Source: Mesobacillus jeotgali (GTDB lineage: Bacteria; Bacillota; Bacilli; Bacillales; Cytobacillaceae). From it: a DNA stretch of 64,000 bases. The first letter of the stretch is position 1. The number at the start of each line of letters is the position of its first letter. Below are positions 24,717-34,217 of the stretch, in pieces. Where the stretch lies: contig NZ_CP109811.1 in NCBI RefSeq assembly GCF_014856545.2, positions 1,854,001-1,918,000 on the forward strand, written 5' to 3'. The position numbers and the translations under genes are program-made. Below the pieces are notes generated by a model. That model did no database searches and was not told where the DNA came from. It saw only the letters and a program-made list of their open reading frames with translations.

Positions 24717-26642
24717 ATGGCGAAAATTATTCAACTCGACGATGCTTTATCAAATAAGATTGCTGCTGGTGAGGTAGTTGAACGGCCGGCATCGGTTGTT
24801 AAGGAATTATTGGAGAACGCGATTGATGCCAACAGTACCGTGATTGAGATTGATCTCGAGGAAGCAGGACTGGCCAGGATCAGAATCACAGATAATGGAG
24901 ACGGCATAGAGGAAGATGATGTTCTTGTCGCCTTCCAGCGGCATGCCACGAGCAAGATCAAGAATGAAAACGACTTGTTCCGGATCAGGACTCTCGGGTT
25001 CAGGGGCGAGGCGCTGCCGAGTATCGCCTCTGTCTCAAGGCTTGAAATGAAAACATCCACCGGTATCGAAGGCAATAAAGTGGTCATCGAAGGCGGCAAG
25101 GTCGAATCAGTAGAGAAAGCCGACAGCCGCAAAGGAACGGATATCAGTATTTCAGACCTGTTTTTTAATACTCCGGCACGCCTTAAATATATGAAGACGA
25201 TCCATACCGAACTTGGCAATATTACTGATGTCGTCAACCGCCTGGCGCTGGCAAACCCGAATATCTCCTTCAGGCTTATCCATAATGGGCGCCAGCTTTT
25301 GAAGACAACAGGAAATGGGGATGTTCGCCAGGTGCTGGCTGCCATTTACGGGATTAATATGGTCAAAGCTATGATCCCAATCTCTGGAGAGTCTCTAGAT
25401 TATAAGATTAGCGGTTATATTTCAATGCCGGAAATCACCAGGGCATCACGAAATTATATTTCGACGATGATTAATGGCCGTTTTATCAAAAATTATGCTC
25501 TTGTTAAAGCAATCCAGGAAGGGTACCATACGCTGCTCCCGATCGGCAGGTATCCAGTTGTCCTGCTGAATATTGAAATGGACCCGCTTTTGATAGATGT
25601 GAATGTCCATCCATCCAAGATGGAAGTGCGATTAAGCAAGGAGCAGGAGTTGAATGAGCTCGTCTCGAGCGTCATAAAGAACGCTTTTAAGACGAAGGAA
25701 TTAATACCGGCTGGGATGGTTAGCCAGAAGCAGGAGAAACCCAAGTCAGAACAAACATTCATGGACCTGGACCATTTGCCTAAAGCTGAAGAAAAGTCTT
25801 CAATGATCCAGTCAACCATTGAGCGCAGGCCATTTGTGGAGGAGAAGGCTGTTGAGCTGACCAAAAGCTATAAAGCTGCTGAAGTACAAGAAGCTTCACA
25901 GCAGGAAGCTCCTGACTGGAGAAATGCCTTGGTAGCTCAAGAGAATCCAGCACTTTCATTTGCTGCACCTGATGAAAACGAAATTGTTCAAGAAGATGGA
26001 ATGACAGAACCGGCTGCCTCAACAGCAGCTTCCGAACAGCCTGCTGAAGTGCAGGCTTCCCGTGTCCCTCCTCTTTATCCAATTGGGCAAATGCACGGTA
26101 CTTATATTCTCGCTCAAAACGACCGCGGATTATATATAATTGACCAGCATGCTGCCCAGGAGAGAATCAAGTATGAGTATTTCAGGGACAAGGTAGGCGA
26201 GGTAGCGACCGAGCTTCAGGAAATGCTCATGCCAATAACACTTGAGTACTCAGCCGATGAGTGCATAAAAATCAATGAGCACCAACATGAGCTGGAAAAA
26301 GTGGGAGTCTTCCTTGAGCCATTCGGCTACAACAGCTTCATCGTCCGCTCACACCCGCAGTGGTTCCCTCCCGGTGAGGAAAAAGAGCTGATTGAAGACA
26401 TGATTGAACAACTCTTGATGATGAAAAAAGTGGATATTAAAAAGCTTAGGGAAGAAGCAGCCATCATGATGAGCTGCAAGGCATCCATCAAAGCAAATCA
26501 TCACCTGCGCAACGACGAGATCCAGGCATTGCTGGATGAATTGCGGCGTTCGTCCGACCCGTTTACATGTCCTCATGGCCGGCCAATCATCGTTCATTAC
26601 TCCACATATGAAATGGAGAAAATGTTTAAAAGGGTAATGTGA
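24717..26642 (+). CDS. mutL: DNA mismatch repair endonuclease MutL
   Basis: MutL couples mismatch recognition by MutS to strand nicking. The 641-residue protein has the GHKL ATPase N-terminus ('[20 protein letters not shown]', 'TDNGDGI', '[12 protein letters not shown]') and a long, poorly conserved Gln/Glu/Ala linker (about residues 335-450). The C-terminal nuclease domain has the metal motif '[12 protein letters not shown]', '[10 protein letters not shown]' and '[12 protein letters not shown]', as in MutL proteins of bacteria lacking MutH. The ATG at 24717 follows GGAGGTGAG. It lies 54 bases after mutS and is presumably in the same operon. It keeps a full frame although its partner is broken. 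Confidence 0.97.
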   Translation: MAKIIQLDDALSNKIAAGEVVERPASVVKELLENAIDANSTVIEIDLEEAGLARIRITDNGDGIEEDDVLVAFQRHATSKIKNENDLFRIRTLGFRGEALPSIASVSRLEMKTSTGIEGNKVVIEGGKVESVEKADSRKGTDISISDLFFNTPARLKYMKTIHTELGNITDVVNRLALANPNISFRLIHNGRQLLKTTGNGDVRQVLAAIYGINMVKAMIPISGESLDYKISGYISMPEITRASRNYISTMINGRFIKNYALVKAIQEGYHTLLPIGRYPVVLLNIEMDPLLIDVNVHPSKMEVRLSKEQELNELVSSVIKNAFKTKELIPAGMVSQKQEKPKSEQTFMDLDHLPKAEEKSSMIQSTIERRPFVEEKAVELTKSYKAAEVQEASQQEAPDWRNALVAQENPALSFAAPDENEIVQEDGMTEPAASTAASEQPAEVQASRVPPLYPIGQMHGTYILAQNDRGLYIIDQHAAQERIKYEYFRDKVGEVATELQEMLMPITLEYSADECIKINEHQHELEKVGVFLEPFGYNSFIVRSHPQWFPPGEEKELIEDMIEQLLMMKKVDIKKLREEAAIMMSCKASIKANHHLRNDEIQALLDELRRSSDPFTCPHGRPIIVHYSTYEMEKMFKRVM

Positions 26643-26650
26643 TTCAAAAG

Positions 26651-26686
26651 AAACAGTGTTTCCAATTGGGAGCACTGTTTTTTATG
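26651..26686 (+). terminator. Rho-independent terminator after mutL
   Basis: AAACAGTG (26651-26658) and CACTGTTT (26673-26680) with a further inner TTCC/GGGA pairing, followed by TTTTAT. Confidence 0.7.
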
Positions 26687-26820
26687 TAAGAAAATTTTAC
26701 TTCAGTTGGATAAAAATCCTTTAATTCCTCTTCCTTGTGGTGTAAAATTACACTAATAGGAAAATTATAAAATCACCAAATTAGTTATTGGCTCTTATAC
26801 TTTTAAAAGGGGGCGATAGA

Positions 26821-27267
26821 TTGTTTGTCATTTCATTATTAATCTTCATCTTACCAGTCGTTATATTGATTTTTGCAGTGGCATTTGCAGTGAAAAATAA
26901 AGAGCAAGGGGGAGAGAAAGTGGTCAGACATTTATATACCTATCTCGTATTGTTTGCTACATTGATGATGGTCATTGGGGGAGGCGTTTCGATCTTCATG
27001 GCGACGGCGGATCTTGTCAGCCCAACTGGATACTATCAAAGTTTTACAGAATATAAGCAAAATATGACCATTGGCAAAATTGAAAATTCCAAAACAGAAC
27101 TGACTGAGGAAGAACTCCGCAGCAACTATGATTTGTATGTAACAGAAGAAAAGGCGAGGCAAAAAGACAGGGCAGTCAATCAAATTATCAAAAGCCTGGG
27201 CTTTATCGTCATTCCTTTGCCGGTTTTCCTGTATTTTAATAGGCTGAGGAAACAATATAAAGAGTGA
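26821..27267 (+). CDS. Small membrane protein (DUF5671-like)
   Basis: This 148-residue protein has three hydrophobic segments: residues about 1-22, 35-60 ('YTYLVLFATLMMVIGGGVSI') and near 120-140. A charged loop of about 60 residues lies between the second and third. The middle segment recalls DUF5671 membrane proteins, which is only a weak match by eye. TTG at 26821 is the start: it follows AAAAGGGGGCGATAGA at the right distance, while the ATG-like frame extension to 26788 would include this site. It has its own terminator and appears monocistronic. The function is unknown. Confidence 0.65.
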   Translation: MFVISLLIFILPVVILIFAVAFAVKNKEQGGEKVVRHLYTYLVLFATLMMVIGGGVSIFMATADLVSPTGYYQSFTEYKQNMTIGKIENSKTELTEEELRSNYDLYVTEEKARQKDRAVNQIIKSLGFIVIPLPVFLYFNRLRKQYKE

Positions 27268-27273
27268 ATAGGA

Positions 27274-27304
27274 AGGCACTGTTCATCTGAACAGTGCCTG
27301 TTTA
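27274..27304 (+). terminator. Hairpin after the small membrane protein gene
   Basis: AGGCACTGTTC (27274-27284) and GAACAGTGCCT (27289-27299) form an 11-bp perfect stem. The following T-run is short (GTTTAAATT). Confidence 0.65.
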
Positions 27305-27373
27305 AATTATATAAGAGGAAAATATCCCATCATACACGAATACTTTATGAATGAAGAAAGGAAGTGAATTTGA

Positions 27374-27886
27374 ATGTTTAAACGACCAAAGTTGGAAGAA
27401 TTCCCTGCCTATACACGGAATTATATTAAACTGGTTCCTGAAGGAGACATCGTCGATATTCTTACTGAACAGCTGGATACTACATATAATCTATTATCCC
27501 AAGTAACCGAAGATCAGGCCGACTACCGCTATGAGGATGGGAAATGGTCTTTGTCTGAGGTGCTTGGACATCTCACAGATACTGAAAGAATCATGGCCTA
27601 CAGAATCCTTCGCATTGCAAGAGGCGACCAGAACCCTCTCGTGGGGTTCGATGAGAATGAATTTGTTAAGAAAGCTTCCTTTTACGAGCGCCCTATGACT
27701 GATCTTTTGGAAGACTATCAGAATGTTAGAACAGCAACGACTAGTTTGTTAAAAGGCCTGCCACAACACTCGTTAAAATACCGGAGCAATGCGAATGGAT
27801 TCGAAGTTACGGTGGAAACAGTTGCTTATATGGTCGCTGGGCATGAACGTCATCATCTGAAAATTATTGAAGAGAAGTATTTATAG
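27374..27886 (+). CDS. DinB-family protein
   Basis: The 170-residue four-helix protein of the DinB/YfiT fold has the three metal-binding histidines in their usual places: 'LGHLTDTERIMAYR' and 'VAGHERHHLKII'. Proteins of this family act as metal-dependent thiol transferases or are DNA-damage-induced proteins of unknown reaction. Here the role is unknown. The ATG at 27374 follows AAAGGAAGTG. It converges on mreBH. Confidence 0.8.
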   Translation: MFKRPKLEEFPAYTRNYIKLVPEGDIVDILTEQLDTTYNLLSQVTEDQADYRYEDGKWSLSEVLGHLTDTERIMAYRILRIARGDQNPLVGFDENEFVKKASFYERPMTDLLEDYQNVRTATTSLLKGLPQHSLKYRSNANGFEVTVETVAYMVAGHERHHLKIIEEKYL

Positions 27887-27975
27887 AAAAGTGGGATTTA
27901 TATGACTGAAGGAGTTGGGAAACTCAAAAGGCCATATAAAGGTTCAATGATAGAATGAATGCTTTGAAATGTAAA

Positions 27976-28010
27976 CGAAAAGACCGCAAAATCATTGCGG
28001 TCTTTTCGTT
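27976..28010. terminator. Bidirectional terminator between the DinB-family gene and mreBH
   Basis: CGAAAAGACCGCAA (27976-27989) and TTGCGGTCTTTTCG (27995-28008) make a 14-bp stem with T-rich flanks on both strands. It lies directly beyond the mreBH stop. Confidence 0.8.
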
Positions 28011-28018
28011 CTTTTGCT

Positions 28019-29026
28019 TTATTTTACAGCGGGCTGCAGTTTATGGATGTACTGCAACGCTTTACCTGTACCGATTGCAACGGATTCCAGCGGGTTTGGA
28101 GCGATGTGTACTGGAACGACCATCTCGCTTCCAAGCCAATCCTGCATTCCATTCAACAAAGCACCGCCGCCAGAAAGGATCACGCCGCGATCGACAATAT
28201 CACCGCTAAGTTCTGCAGGGCAGTCCTCAAGCGTAGCCCGTATCGCTTCCATGATATGAAGCAGGGATTCTTTTAATGTTTCCCTGATCTCATAAGAGTT
28301 TAGAGTAACGGTCTTTGGCAGGCCAGTTACTAAGTCACGTCCACGTATTTCCATTTCCATCATTTCGTGGTCAACAAGGGCGTAGCCAATCTCCATTTTG
28401 ATTTTTTCAGCTGTTCTTTCACCAATGAGGACATTGTATTCTTTTCGTACATATTGAACAATGTCTTCGTCCATTCTGTCCCCAGCGATGCGAATGGAAT
28501 GGCAGGCAACGACTCCGCCGTATGAAATGATTGCAACTTCTGTAGTGCCGCCGCCGATATCAACAACTACGTTCGCTACCGGCTCATCAACAGGGAGTCC
28601 TGCCCCGATTGCAGCTGCAACTGGTTCCTCTATGAGATGAACCTTCTTTGCACCGGCATTTCTGACTGCATCCTGAATCGCACGTCGTTCGACGCTCGTT
28701 GAACCAGAAGGTGTGCAGACGACAACATCCGGTTTACGGAGAGCAAATCCTCCTGTTTTTGAAGCTTTCTTCATGATTTGTTTTAGCATTTCAGTTGTTA
28801 CGTCAAAATCAGCAATGACTCCATCTTTTAAAGGACGGATTGCTACGATCTTTCCAGGTGTCTTTCCGATCATTTCCTTTGCTTCCTTGCCGACCGCAAG
28901 AACATTTTTTGTCTCTGTATCGATCGCCACTACTGAAGGTTCGTTCAAAGCGACTCCTTTATTTTTACTATATACAAGTGTGTTGGCTGTACCTAAATCA
29001 ATTCCTATTTCTGTAGTTGATAACAT
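28019..29026 (-). CDS. mreBH: Actin-like cell-shape protein MreBH
   Basis: MreBH is the third MreB isoform of Bacillus. It forms membrane-bound filaments that guide lateral wall synthesis and the hydrolase LytE. The 335-residue protein matches MreBH in length and sequence ('[20 protein letters not shown]', '[20 protein letters not shown]'), with the actin phosphate loops 'DLGTANT' and '[12 protein letters not shown]' and the adenosine motif '[10 protein letters not shown]'. The ATG at 29026 is the only good start. It is monocistronic on the minus strand, divergent from miaA. In B. subtilis the gene is controlled by sigma-I. A CCCCC run lies upstream on the minus strand, but I could not find the matching -10 (CGAA). 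Confidence 0.93.
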   Translation of the reverse strand: MLSTTEIGIDLGTANTLVYSKNKGVALNEPSVVAIDTETKNVLAVGKEAKEMIGKTPGKIVAIRPLKDGVIADFDVTTEMLKQIMKKASKTGGFALRKPDVVVCTPSGSTSVERRAIQDAVRNAGAKKVHLIEEPVAAAIGAGLPVDEPVANVVVDIGGGTTEVAIISYGGVVACHSIRIAGDRMDEDIVQYVRKEYNVLIGERTAEKIKMEIGYALVDHEMMEMEIRGRDLVTGLPKTVTLNSYEIRETLKESLLHIMEAIRATLEDCPAELSGDIVDRGVILSGGGALLNGMQDWLGSEMVVPVHIAPNPLESVAIGTGKALQYIHKLQPAVK

Positions 29027-29302
29027 AGTGTGTTCACCCAGTTCCCTAAAAATTATTAACCATCATAGACTTCTATTAAACTATCATGAATGTGGGGGTG
29101 AAAGGTTGTTTGTTACTGAAACGTTATCTAACTGTAAAAGTTGAGGAAAATTTTTTCAAAAGATGATATAAGAGAATAACATTTGTAAAATTCGGGTATA
29201 ATGCATAGATGTTCAACTGCTTTCTATTTAATGGTAAGATAAATTTATGATGTCAGAGATGAAATGACTGACACCCTCTATGAAAAGGCAGTGTGAAATT
29301 TT

Positions 29303-30256
29303 TTGGAACAAAAACAGAAATTGATTGTGTTAATCGGGCCGACTGCAGTTGGCAAAACAAAGCTGAGCATTGAGCTTGCGAAAAAGTTCAACGGTGAAAT
29401 CATTAGCGGTGATTCCATGCAAATATACAAAGGGATGGATATCGGCACCGCGAAAATCACCAAGGAAGAAATGGAAGGGATCCCCCATCATTTAATTGAT
29501 ATCAAGAAACCTGAAGAAAGCTTCTCAACCGCTGAATTCCAGGAGCTTGTCCGCAAGAAAATCGATGAAATCAGTTCTCGCGGGAGGATGCCAATGATTG
29601 TCGGCGGTACGGGATTATACATCCAGTCAGTGATCTTTGATTATCATTTCACGGATACACCCTCAGACCCCACATTCAGGCGCAGTTTGGAGCAAGCAGT
29701 AGAGGAAAACGGTCAGGAATTTTTACATGGAAAATTGAAGGATGCGGACCCCGTAAGCGCATCACGTATACATCCTAATAATGTCCGGCGTGTCATCAGG
29801 GCGCTGGAGATTATCCACTGCACGGGCAAAACAGCTGGAGAACTGCAGGAGAACCAATCACCGGAACTTCTGTATGATACAGCACTAATCGGCCTGACAA
29901 TGGACAGGGAGATGCTATACAATAGAATCAATTACCGTGTCGACCTAATGATGAAGCAGGGGCTCCTTGATGAGGTCCAATACTTTTATGAAAAGGGCTT
30001 AAGGGAATGCCAGTCCATCCAGGCGATTGGATACAAAGAGCTTTACGACTACTTTGACGGCAAGGTTTCATTAGCGCTGGCAATCGAGAATTTAAAACAA
30101 AATTCCCGCCGATATGCAAAAAGGCAGCTAACATGGTTTCGAAACAAGATGAATGTGGAATGGTTTGATATGTCAGAGTCAAAAGACGCTGAAAAAAAAT
30201 TCGCTGAAATTTCGAAGTTCATTGAAGGAAAGCTCAAGATAAAAGCGAATACATAA
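29303..30256 (+). CDS. miaA: tRNA dimethylallyltransferase
   Basis: MiaA adds the dimethylallyl group to A37 of tRNAs, making the substrate of MiaB (1592). The 317-residue protein has the P-loop '[16 protein letters not shown]', '[20 protein letters not shown]', 'GGTGLYIQS' and the tRNA-binding '[12 protein letters not shown]'. TTG at 29303 is the likely start, although its ribosome site (GGCAGTGTG) is weak. hfq follows 29 bases later with its own strong site, so miaA-hfq is an operon, as in many bacteria. Confidence 0.95.
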   Translation: MEQKQKLIVLIGPTAVGKTKLSIELAKKFNGEIISGDSMQIYKGMDIGTAKITKEEMEGIPHHLIDIKKPEESFSTAEFQELVRKKIDEISSRGRMPMIVGGTGLYIQSVIFDYHFTDTPSDPTFRRSLEQAVEENGQEFLHGKLKDADPVSASRIHPNNVRRVIRALEIIHCTGKTAGELQENQSPELLYDTALIGLTMDREMLYNRINYRVDLMMKQGLLDEVQYFYEKGLRECQSIQAIGYKELYDYFDGKVSLALAIENLKQNSRRYAKRQLTWFRNKMNVEWFDMSESKDAEKKFAEISKFIEGKLKIKANT

Positions 30257-30285
30257 TAATAGAGATAAAAGAGGAGGATCCGCCC

Positions 30286-30516
30286 ATGAAACAAGTGAAC
30301 ATTCAGGACCAGTATTTAAACCAGCTCCGCAAGGACAATATCAATGTGACCGTCTTCTTATTGAACGGATTTCAATTGAGAGGCCAGATTAAAGGTTTTG
30401 ATAACTTTACCGTGCTTTTCGAATCAGAAGGAAAACAGCAGCTTGTTTATAAGCACGCTATCTCAACATTCGCACCGCAAAAGAATGTCCAGATCGATTT
30501 CGATGCTCAGGCTTAA
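30286..30516 (+). CDS. hfq: RNA chaperone Hfq
   Basis: This Sm-like hexameric RNA-binding protein has 76 residues, with the Sm1 motif ('[20 protein letters not shown]') and Sm2 motif ('YKHAISTF', here KH as in Gram-positives). The short C-terminal tail is typical of Firmicutes. GAGGAGGATC precedes the ATG. It is co-transcribed with miaA and followed by a strong terminator. Confidence 0.97.
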   Translation: MKQVNIQDQYLNQLRKDNINVTVFLLNGFQLRGQIKGFDNFTVLFESEGKQQLVYKHAISTFAPQKNVQIDFDAQA

Positions 30517-30532
30517 TTAAATAACGAGTAAG

Positions 30533-30560
30533 AAAACCCGCCTTGTGCGGGTTTTTTCTT
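30533..30560 (+). terminator. Rho-independent terminator after hfq
   Basis: AAAACCCGC (30533-30541) and GCGGGTTTT (30547-30555), followed by TTTCTTTT. Confidence 0.88.
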
Positions 30561-30899
30561 TTATTTGGTTTTCTTGGAACCAGCTGCTTGAGTCAAAAAT
30601 ACCCTTATCCAGGAAGAACCGGCCCCATAAGGGTACAATAACATCCGAAATCATCGATATTTATTTTGAAAATGAATTTCCACCTTCCTGAATACATATA
30701 AATATAGAAGTTTATTTCTTGGGAAACCGCATAATGTGACAATAGCAAAAATATGCTGCTAGAACTTGTCGAATAAATCGAGGCCTCCCCAAAAAGGGTA
30801 TTATTTTATTATGATATATATGTTTTGTACACCATATAGGCGGATATCACAAATACAACTATGATGCGTATACTGTTTCCAGAATGAGAGGTGAAATCT
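30561..30899. other. Intergenic region hfq-spoVK with inverted repeat and possible sigma-E promoter
   Basis: There is no gene here. TACCCTTAT (30600-30608) and ATAAGGGTA (30627-30635) form a 9-bp inverted repeat of unknown role. ATATAT (30815-30820) and CATATAGG (30833-30840) roughly fit a sigma-E promoter, which controls spoVK in B. subtilis. The -10 match is imperfect. Confidence 0.4.
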
Positions 30900-31859
30900 T
30901 TGGACCAACCGCTTCGTAAGAAAAACAACGGTCAAATCAGTATTGTATTGAACGCACAGCAAAGGAAGACGTTGACAAAGGAATTGCCTGAGTCGCAGCT
31001 GGTTCCAAAGTCAATCCCGCAGGAGCATGCAGCTTTGAAGGAAATTGAGGAAGAGCTCGGGGCACTTGTTGGCATGGAAGAAATGAAAAGGATGATTAAA
31101 GAGATTTATGCCTGGATCTATGTGAACAAAAAACGGGAAGAAATGGGACTGAAAGCTGGAAAACAGGCTCTTCACATGATGTTCAAGGGCAATCCGGGAA
31201 CGGGAAAGACAACGGTCGCCAGGATTATCGGAAAGCTTTTCCTTAAGATGAATGTCCTTTCGAAAGGGCATCTAATCGAAGCAGAAAGAGCTGACCTTGT
31301 TGGTGAGTATATCGGGCATACCGCGCAAAAAACGCGCGATTTGATAAAAAAGGCAATGGGAGGCATCCTGTTCATTGATGAAGCCTATTCCCTCGGCCGA
31401 GGCGGAGAAAAGGATTTCGGCAAGGAAGCGATTGATACCCTTGTTAAACATATGGAGGATAAACAGCATGAATTCATCTTGATCCTTGCCGGATATTCGA
31501 GAGAAATGGAATTTTTCCTTACACTTAACCCGGGACTTCATTCAAGGTTTCCGCTCGTAATCGATTTTCCCGACTATTCAATAGACCAGCTTATGGATAT
31601 AGGACAGCGTATGCTGAAGGAAAGGGAATATAGTCTGAGTCACGAGGCAGAACGGAAATTGCGGGAGCACCTTGTAAATGTAAAATCAACACTTGGGGCA
31701 GCGGCATTTTCGAACGGTCGCTATGTTCGAAACGTGATTGAAAAATCAATCCGGGCACAGGCAATGCGGCTGTTAATGCAGAATCAGTATGACCGACATG
31801 AACTGATGACCCTACGAAGCAATGACCTTGTTTTTACAGATGATAACAGGGGGAAATAA
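30900..31859 (+). CDS. spoVK: Stage V sporulation protein K (AAA+ ATPase)
   Basis: SpoVK is a mother-cell AAA+ ATPase needed for spore maturation. The sequence is CbxX/CfqX-like: 'LVGMEEMKRMIKEIYAWIYV', Walker A 'FKGNPGTGKTTVARIIG', Walker B 'GGILFIDEAYSLGRGG', sensor and arginine finger region 'NPGLHSRFPLVIDFPDY'. 'FSNGRYVRNVIEKSIRAQA' is nearly identical to B. subtilis SpoVK. I chose TTG at 30900 because GAGAGGTGA lies 6 bases upstream. The GTG at 30891 falls inside that ribosome site. It follows miaA-hfq as in B. subtilis. Confidence 0.94.
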   Translation: MDQPLRKKNNGQISIVLNAQQRKTLTKELPESQLVPKSIPQEHAALKEIEEELGALVGMEEMKRMIKEIYAWIYVNKKREEMGLKAGKQALHMMFKGNPGTGKTTVARIIGKLFLKMNVLSKGHLIEAERADLVGEYIGHTAQKTRDLIKKAMGGILFIDEAYSLGRGGEKDFGKEAIDTLVKHMEDKQHEFILILAGYSREMEFFLTLNPGLHSRFPLVIDFPDYSIDQLMDIGQRMLKEREYSLSHEAERKLREHLVNVKSTLGAAAFSNGRYVRNVIEKSIRAQAMRLLMQNQYDRHELMTLRSNDLVFTDDNRGK

Positions 31860-31892
31860 TGTCAGCATCTTTGTTGACATTATTTTTTTGGT
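31855..31892 (+). terminator. Terminator overlapping the spoVK stop
   Basis: AATAATGTCA (31855-31864) and TGACATTATT (31875-31884) pair and lead into a T-run. Confidence 0.75.
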
Positions 31893-31943
31893 TTGATAAT
31901 ATACCCATATAGGTATAATTCGTAGTCATTGGGGGATATTAAG

Positions 31944-32174
31944 ATGAACGAAATTATAGTTTACACAACAAATACTTGTCCTTACTGCACAATGCTGAAA
32001 AATTTCCTGGATGATAAAGGTTTGGCTTACAAAGAAGTGAACGTACAGCAAGACCCGATTGCGGCACAAAGATTGGTCAACGCAACAGGACAAATGGGTG
32101 TGCCACAGTCAAATGTAAACGGGAAATGGGTATTAGGCTTCGATCCAAATTCAATCATGTCATTCTTAAATTAG
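31944..32174 (+). CDS. Glutaredoxin-like protein (NrdH type)
   Basis: This 76-residue thioredoxin-fold protein has the redox motif CPYC in 'YTTNTCPYCTMLKNFL' and the cis-Pro loop 'GVPQSNVNGKWVLGFD'. Such proteins reduce disulfides or handle Fe-S and thiol traffic. The NrdH-like C-terminus suggests the electron source may be thioredoxin reductase or bacillithiol, which cannot be settled here. I chose the ATG at 31944 because GGGGGAT lies 7 bases upstream. It is monocistronic, flanked by terminators. Confidence 0.83.
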   Translation: MNEIIVYTTNTCPYCTMLKNFLDDKGLAYKEVNVQQDPIAAQRLVNATGQMGVPQSNVNGKWVLGFDPNSIMSFLN

Positions 32175-32180
32175 TTACAG

Positions 32181-32211
32181 AGGATTCCAGTTTTCCTGGG
32201 ATCCTTTTTTA
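32181..32211 (+). terminator. Rho-independent terminator after the glutaredoxin gene
   Basis: AGGATTCCAG (32181-32190) pairs with CTGGGATCCT (one T-G pair) around TTTTC, followed by T6. Confidence 0.75.
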
Positions 32212-32365
32212 TTTTTAAGGAGTCAACGATTGCATATCGATTTTAAGTTTAAAGGAAGTAAATAAAGGGTAAAGATTGGGGTTTCCTTAAAGTTTTTTGG
32301 GAAAACTAATCTTTATCGTAAAAATGAGTGCTTAACTTATATAGAGAAAAAAGGAGCTAACAATT

Positions 32366-33385
32366 ATGGGGTATGAGTATAATCATGAGATTGCAGGTTA
32401 TGATTTTGGCTGGGATGTAAAATCCGGAAAGTTTACGTTCGAGGGTCAGGATGCAGTGCTGTTTTGGATTTCTTCAGCAATGAAAACCTTTTTTGATACG
32501 ATCGAAGAGATTTCTGGAGAAGAGGCATCCAACCTGGTTTTTGAAACAACTGGGTTTCGCCAGGGACTTGTGGTTGGCCAATATTTTGAAAAAATGAAAG
32601 AGGTAAGCGTATCTGAAGCTGCTGATATGATCACAAGTACATATGCAACCGCCGGATGGGGGTTGACTATTATCAAGGATTTGGATTTTGAAACGAAAAC
32701 ATTTACAGCCTTTATGAAGGACAGCTGGGAGCATAAAGTGAATATTGCCCAGGGAAAAAAAGTGGGAGGAAGATTCTTGCCCGCTCATTATGCTGGAGTT
32801 TTTTCCGGACTATTCGGTACAAATATCTGGTATGAAATCAAACAGCATCAGTTAGAAGGGCACGAATACAGTGTGATTGAGTATTTCCCTTCAGATGTCA
32901 CAATCGCTGATAATATTCATCAGCTGGCACGAAAGAAAGAATCAGAACAAATCAGGAAACTCGAAGGCCTTGTTGAAGAAAAGACTGCTGTATTAAAGGA
33001 GCTGGTCAATAAGCTTTCCTCTCCGATTATCCCGGTTCTTGAGGGAGTCGTCGTCGTCCCACTGATCGGAAAATATGAAGAAGACAGGGCAGATCAGCTG
33101 ATTGTAAACACCCTGAATCGACTGCCATCCTATAAAGCAAGCTATCTCGTCCTGGATTTGACAGGTATGGACCAGGAAATCGGACCGCATGCAGTCAGTC
33201 TGATTGAGAAAATTGGGTCTGCAGCTAGGCTTATTGGTACGAAAACCATTCTGGTCGGGATTTCATCCACACTTGGGATTGAAATAACCCAGTCCAACAT
33301 CAATCTCTCGAAATTTGATTGCTTCCAGACATTGCAGCATGGCATCCACTACGCTATCGGGCAGATGGGAAGGAAGATTATATAG
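32366..33385 (+). CDS. V4R-like sensor / STAS-domain protein (RsbR-type stressosome component)
   Basis: The 339-residue soluble protein has two parts. Residues about 1-185 look like a V4R/XylR-N ligand-binding domain ('SNLVFETTGFRQGLVVGQYF', 'LPAHYAGVFSGLFGTNIWYE'). A short coiled coil follows ('ARKKESEQIRKLEGLVEEKT'), then a STAS domain of the RsbR type ('SPIIPVLEGVVVVPLIG', 'YLVLDLTGMDQEIG', 'AARLIGTKTILVGISSTLGI'). RsbR-type proteins build the stressosome that senses signals and releases RsbT to activate sigma-B or other outputs. The N-terminal domain would set the signal, perhaps a small hydrophobic molecule. AAAAAGGAGC precedes the ATG. No kinase or other rsb gene is adjacent. Confidence 0.72.
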   Translation: MGYEYNHEIAGYDFGWDVKSGKFTFEGQDAVLFWISSAMKTFFDTIEEISGEEASNLVFETTGFRQGLVVGQYFEKMKEVSVSEAADMITSTYATAGWGLTIIKDLDFETKTFTAFMKDSWEHKVNIAQGKKVGGRFLPAHYAGVFSGLFGTNIWYEIKQHQLEGHEYSVIEYFPSDVTIADNIHQLARKKESEQIRKLEGLVEEKTAVLKELVNKLSSPIIPVLEGVVVVPLIGKYEEDRADQLIVNTLNRLPSYKASYLVLDLTGMDQEIGPHAVSLIEKIGSAARLIGTKTILVGISSTLGIEITQSNINLSKFDCFQTLQHGIHYAIGQMGRKII

Positions 33386-33393
33386 TTAGAAAA

Positions 33394-33430
33394 AAAGCAG
33401 AGCTGATTCATGTTGAATCAGCTCTGCTTT
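33394..33430. terminator. Strong bidirectional terminator
   Basis: A perfect 17-bp stem (33394-33410 with 33414-33430) around TGT lies between convergent genes. It starts 9 bases after one stop and ends at the other. Confidence 0.88.
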
Positions 33431-34039
33431 CTAGTGTACTCCCAGCTTCCGGACTGGCAAATGCCATTTGTAGGTGTATGACAGTACGCGGAGTGCCGTG
33501 ATGACTGCAAAAAGTCCATAGAGTTCGACAGCTTTATCAGCCATTCCGAGGCCGATGACTAGTCCGGCAAGAACAGCCCAGACGGCATATATTTCCGCCT
33601 TCAATACTAATGGTTTTCTGCCGGCGAGCAGATCACGGATGATTCCGCCGCCGCTTCCAGTCAATACAGCAGCTACGATGACGGCGCTTAAAGGATGCCC
33701 CATATTTGATGCGTAGATCGCGCCTTGGATCGCAAAAGCTGCAAGCCCGATGGCATCGAAAAAGTTGCCCCATCGCTGCCAGTGTTTTAATAGATTACTA
33801 GGAAATAAAAAAACGATGGTAATTGACAACAAGGCCAAATTGAAAAATAGCCCCTGTTCCCATAGTGCTGATACTGGTACCCCGATTAATAGGTTGCGGA
33901 TTGCACCGCCGCCAAATGCCGTTACGATTCCTAATATATAAACTCCGAAGATATCATATTCTTCTTCCATTGCGATGATTGCACCGCTGATCGCGAATGC
34001 TACTGTTCCAATCATGCTGAGTACTTCCCATGTCATCAT
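33431..34039 (-). CDS. Trimeric intracellular cation (TRIC)-family channel, UPF0126/YvgT-like
   Basis: The 202-residue membrane protein has seven hydrophobic segments in two similar halves. Each half has a glycine-rich kinked motif: 'VTAFGGGAIRNLLIGVPV' and 'LTGSGGGIIRDLLAGRKP'. This GGG-x-(I/V)-R-D/N pattern is the mark of prokaryotic TRIC channels, which conduct K+ and Na+. The length equals that of B. subtilis YvgT. The first ATG at 34039 follows AGAGGAG by 6 bases. It is monocistronic on the minus strand. Confidence 0.87.
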   Translation of the reverse strand: MMTWEVLSMIGTVAFAISGAIIAMEEEYDIFGVYILGIVTAFGGGAIRNLLIGVPVSALWEQGLFFNLALLSITIVFLFPSNLLKHWQRWGNFFDAIGLAAFAIQGAIYASNMGHPLSAVIVAAVLTGSGGGIIRDLLAGRKPLVLKAEIYAVWAVLAGLVIGLGMADKAVELYGLFAVITALRVLSYTYKWHLPVRKLGVH

Positions 34040-34217
34040 GTTTTTCTCCTCTTGTTAAAATAATGCCTCAATACTAAAATAGTTAAATGAAAACATATTG
34101 ATTTTATCATGTTTATTCCAATTTACAACCACTTTTACACTTACTTTCAAAATTTTTGTTTGCGGCATTATTTTGGTATGATGTCATTAGCTATATATAT
34201 GGAAAGAAGGGTGTTAT

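Noticed and set aside
27955..28276. Three short plus-strand frames over the 3' end of mreBH
   Set aside because: They overlap a bidirectional terminator and the certain mreBH gene, and none has a ribosome site.
29090..29100. Sigma-I promoter of mreBH
   Set aside because: A CCCCC run on the minus strand fits the -35 part, but no CGAA is found at the right distance, so I did not list it as a feature.
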